A DNA stretch of 34,363 nucleotides. Origin: Phycisphaerales bacterium (lineage in GTDB: Bacteria > Planctomycetota > Phycisphaerae > Phycisphaerales > UBA1924). Positions 32,848 through 34,363 of the stretch are shown piece after piece. Each line of letters opens with the position of its first letter. Within the stretch, counting starts at the first letter, position 1. The notes below the pieces were generated by a model that saw only the letters and a list, made by a program, of their open reading frames with translations, had not been told where the DNA came from and did no database searches. The translations under genes and the position numbers were made by a program. The DNA lies in the NCBI GenBank assembly GCA_022072615.1, contig JAJVHS010000039.1, forward strand, positions 1 to 34,363, written 5' to 3'.

Positions 32848-33462
32848 CTAGCGCTTGTCGGGCGGAAGGGGCGACGGGATCACCGGCTGCTTGGCTCGGT
32901 TGGGCGGCATACCGACGTCGGTAAGCTCGAGCTCGCCGCCGCAGTAGACGTCAAAGTCGATCGCGACCTGGGCTGCTCGCAGGGCGATGGCGTCGGGCTC
33001 GGCGAGCTGCTCGTACAGCACGCGGAGCGCTCCCAGCGCGTACTTCGCGCCCGTGCCGACCGCGATGTACTGCTCGAAGCGAGTGACATCGAGATCGCTG
33101 GACACGCGGAAGATGCCGCTGGGATTCACGAGCAGGAAGACGGTGTCGAGGCTGGCGAAGGGGTGATCGGACTGCCGCGCCAGCAGCGTGTAGTCCTTCT
33201 TCATGACGCGCCAGAATTCGACAAAGAAGTCGAAGACCTCCGCCTCCGACCGGAACAGGGGCGGCGGGGACTTAGCGAGGTGGGCGTCCAGGAGCTCGGT
33301 GTACAGGGACCAGCCGGCCCACGCCATCACCGTGTCGCCCACGCGGTAGAGCTTGCTGAACCGGCAGTTGTCCACCGGGAATCGCTGACCGCCGAAGTTC
33401 ACCAGCGAGTCGGCCACGATGACGACACGGCCACCTTTTCGAACCGCCAGGGCGATCGTCAT
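32848..33462 (-). CDS. Proteasome-type N-terminal threonine hydrolase (T1 family)
   Basis: ATG 33462 has GGAG 6 nt upstream, so translation starts MTIALAVRKGGRVVIVADSLV and removal of Met exposes Thr1, as in HslV and proteasome beta subunits. By mature numbering Asp17 aligns with the catalytic Asp (VIVADS), and Lys36 in CRFSKLYRVGD aligns with the catalytic Lys33 of archaeal beta subunits (KKLFQI). A Gly after strand S4 (AWAG) is also present. The length is 204 residues. No HslU, Mpa/ARC-like or other ATPase lies in the window. It may act alone as a protease/amidase or work with a partner encoded elsewhere. A longer start at 33483 would bury the Thr and is unlikely. Confidence 0.75.
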   Translation of the reverse strand: MTIALAVRKGGRVVIVADSLVNFGGQRFPVDNCRFSKLYRVGDTVMAWAGWSLYTELLDAHLAKSPPPLFRSEAEVFDFFVEFWRVMKKDYTLLARQSDHPFASLDTVFLLVNPSGIFRVSSDLDVTRFEQYIAVGTGAKYALGALRVLYEQLAEPDAIALRAAQVAIDFDVYCGGELELTDVGMPPNRAKQPVIPSPLPPDKR

Positions 33463-33542
33463 GCAGGACTCCGGCTTCTCCACGAGAGGCTGACCGTCCT
33501 GAGCGATATCGCTCGGCAGATGAAGCCCGGCTTAAATGCGGC

Positions 33543-33568
33543 GCCGGCTCGGGAATTCCCGAGCCGGC
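33543..33568 (-). terminator. Perfect 26-bp palindrome, probable hpd terminator
   Basis: GCCGGCTCGGG-AATT-CCCGAGCCGGC is a perfect inverted repeat and fully self-complementary. It lies 52 bp past the hpd stop on the minus strand, followed there by GCCGCATTTAAG, a weak U-run. It could be a terminator or a binding site; I favour a terminator for hpd. Confidence 0.45.
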
Positions 33569-33620
33569 TCGCGTTCGTCTCCGTGATGACCTCGATTACC
33601 CGCCCGAGAATCGGACCGGC

Positions 33621-34363
33621 TCAGAGGTTCCCGCGCCGTTCCTGCTCGAGCTCGAGCGCCTCGAAGAGCGCCTTGAAGTTGCCCTTGCCGAAACTCTGGC
33701 TACCGCGGCGGCAGATGATCTCAAAGAACAGCGTGGGCCGGTCCTGGAGCGGCTTGGTGAAGAGCTGGAGCAGGTAACCCTCGTCGTCGGCATCGACGAG
33801 GATGCCGAGCTTGCGGATGGCCTCGTGGTCCTCGCGGACGGCCTGGTGGCCGTGGGCGGTCAGCATCGTGTTGACGCGGTCCCACACCTTCTCGTAGTAC
33901 GCGTCGGGGAGCGAGAGGAAGTCGACGCCGCGCGACCGCAGGGCCGCGATCGAGTGCAGCTCGTCGTCGGTGCGGAGCGCCAGGTGCTGCACACCGGGCG
34001 TGTTGCAGTGCCAGTCCAGGTATTCCTGCACCTGGCTCTTGCGCTTGCCCAGCGCCGGTTCGTTGATGGGCATCTTGATGAGGTTGTTGCCGCTGGCCAT
34101 GACCTTGGACATCAGCGCGGAGTACTCGGTGGCGATGTCCTTGTCGTCGAAGTGCTTGAACATCGAGAACTCGAGGACGTTCTCGTAGAACGCCACCCAG
34201 TGGTTCATCCGCCCGAGCTCGACGTTGCCGACGAGGCGGTCGACGTACTTGAGCCCGCAGGGGTTCTGCTTGTTGTACTCGTTGATCGCCAGCACGCTGG
34301 ACACGCCGCTCTGCGGTCCGCAGCCGACCGCGTCGCACGACCGGGCGCCGTCGATGCGGCGGA
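33621..34363 (-). CDS. hpd: 4-hydroxyphenylpyruvate dioxygenase, N-terminus outside window
   Basis: Converts 4-hydroxyphenylpyruvate to homogentisate in tyrosine breakdown; Fe(II) enzyme with two VOC-type halves. The visible 247 residues include [86 protein letters not shown] (iron His) and [31 protein letters not shown] (iron Glu). The frame is open to base 34363, so the gene continues upstream. The usual Y-V-D-H-x-V-G-N-V is here YVDRLVGNV: the first iron-ligand His is Arg, CGC at 34238-34236. That would be expected to damage iron binding. The downstream palindrome may end the transcript. Confidence 0.92.
   Translation of the reverse strand, partial: RRIDGARSCDAVGCGPQSGVSSVLAINEYNKQNPCGLKYVDRLVGNVELGRMNHWVAFYENVLEFSMFKHFDDKDIATEYSALMSKVMASGNNLIKMPINEPALGKRKSQVQEYLDWHCNTPGVQHLALRTDDELHSIAALRSRGVDFLSLPDAYYEKVWDRVNTMLTAHGHQAVREDHEAIRKLGILVDADDEGYLLQLFTKPLQDRPTLFFEIICRRGSQSFGKGNFKALFEALELEQERRGNL

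Overview
The window is a high-GC, tightly packed bacterial chromosome segment that most resembles the planctomycete class Phycisphaerae. The pointers are two DxD..GFVDTDD dockerin/EF-hand-like repeats closing a secreted protein (1-1026), a PEP-CTERM-like sorting tail with the PAPGA motif (7244-7957), a type II prepilin of the G-secretion type, a DnaE-type replicative polymerase, and small conserved proteins of the kind seen in planctomycetes. Nothing here looks like a phage, an integrated element, a CRISPR array, an rRNA or a tRNA.

Layout. 1-1.1 kb: end of a secreted dockerin-like protein with a strong terminator. 1.1-6.8 kb: metF, then a leftward pair (an AT-richer two-TM protein gene downstream of an M3 oligopeptidase), then rightward thiL, a putative lipoprotein and a small unknown protein. 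6.8-7.25 kb: the only gene-free stretch over 300 bp; it can fold into a closed multi-helix RNA ending in a U-tract on the minus strand. 7.2-10.3 kb, all leftward: PEP-CTERM protein, ada, nuoI and a zinc-ribbon membrane protein. 10.5-11.8 kb: a class V aminotransferase, rightward. 11.9-22.7 kb: a long leftward run, in transcription order rluB-like, yihY/brkB-like, nuoB, nnrD, hisS, dnaE and a prepilin. 22.9-24.2 kb: a long coiled-coil protein. 24.2-25.2 kb: purC. 25.3-27.5 kb: a GH10-fold protein and a small conserved protein. 27.5-28.9 kb: a Tat/ankyrin protein and an HU/IHF-like histone. 29-32.8 kb: a D-2-hydroxyacid dehydrogenase, a membrane protein, an unknown Cys-tailed protein, and a CHAD protein translationally coupled to a DUF417-like membrane protein. 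32.8-34.4 kb: a proteasome-type Thr hydrolase and the C-terminal part of 4-hydroxyphenylpyruvate dioxygenase, cut by the window end.

Most of the genes are housekeeping: one-carbon, thiamine, purine and tyrosine metabolism, translation, replication, DNA alkylation repair, and two isolated subunits of respiratory complex I. They do not form a single pathway.

I did not find a clear new multi-gene system. The strongest unexplained signals are these. (1) A dispersed 8-bp-period repeat family (unit close to TGATGCCT) occurs at four places, and one copy sits in frame inside dnaE. (2) Three recognisable enzymes lack a key catalytic residue: a GH10-fold protein without either catalytic Glu, an RluB-like synthase without the GRLD Asp, and an HPPD with Arg at the first iron-ligand His. 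(3) hisS carries an AT-richer patch of about 460 bp. (4) A structured RNA candidate of about 190 nt lies in the 6.8-7.1 kb gap. (5) A stand-alone proteasome-like hydrolase has no ATPase partner nearby.
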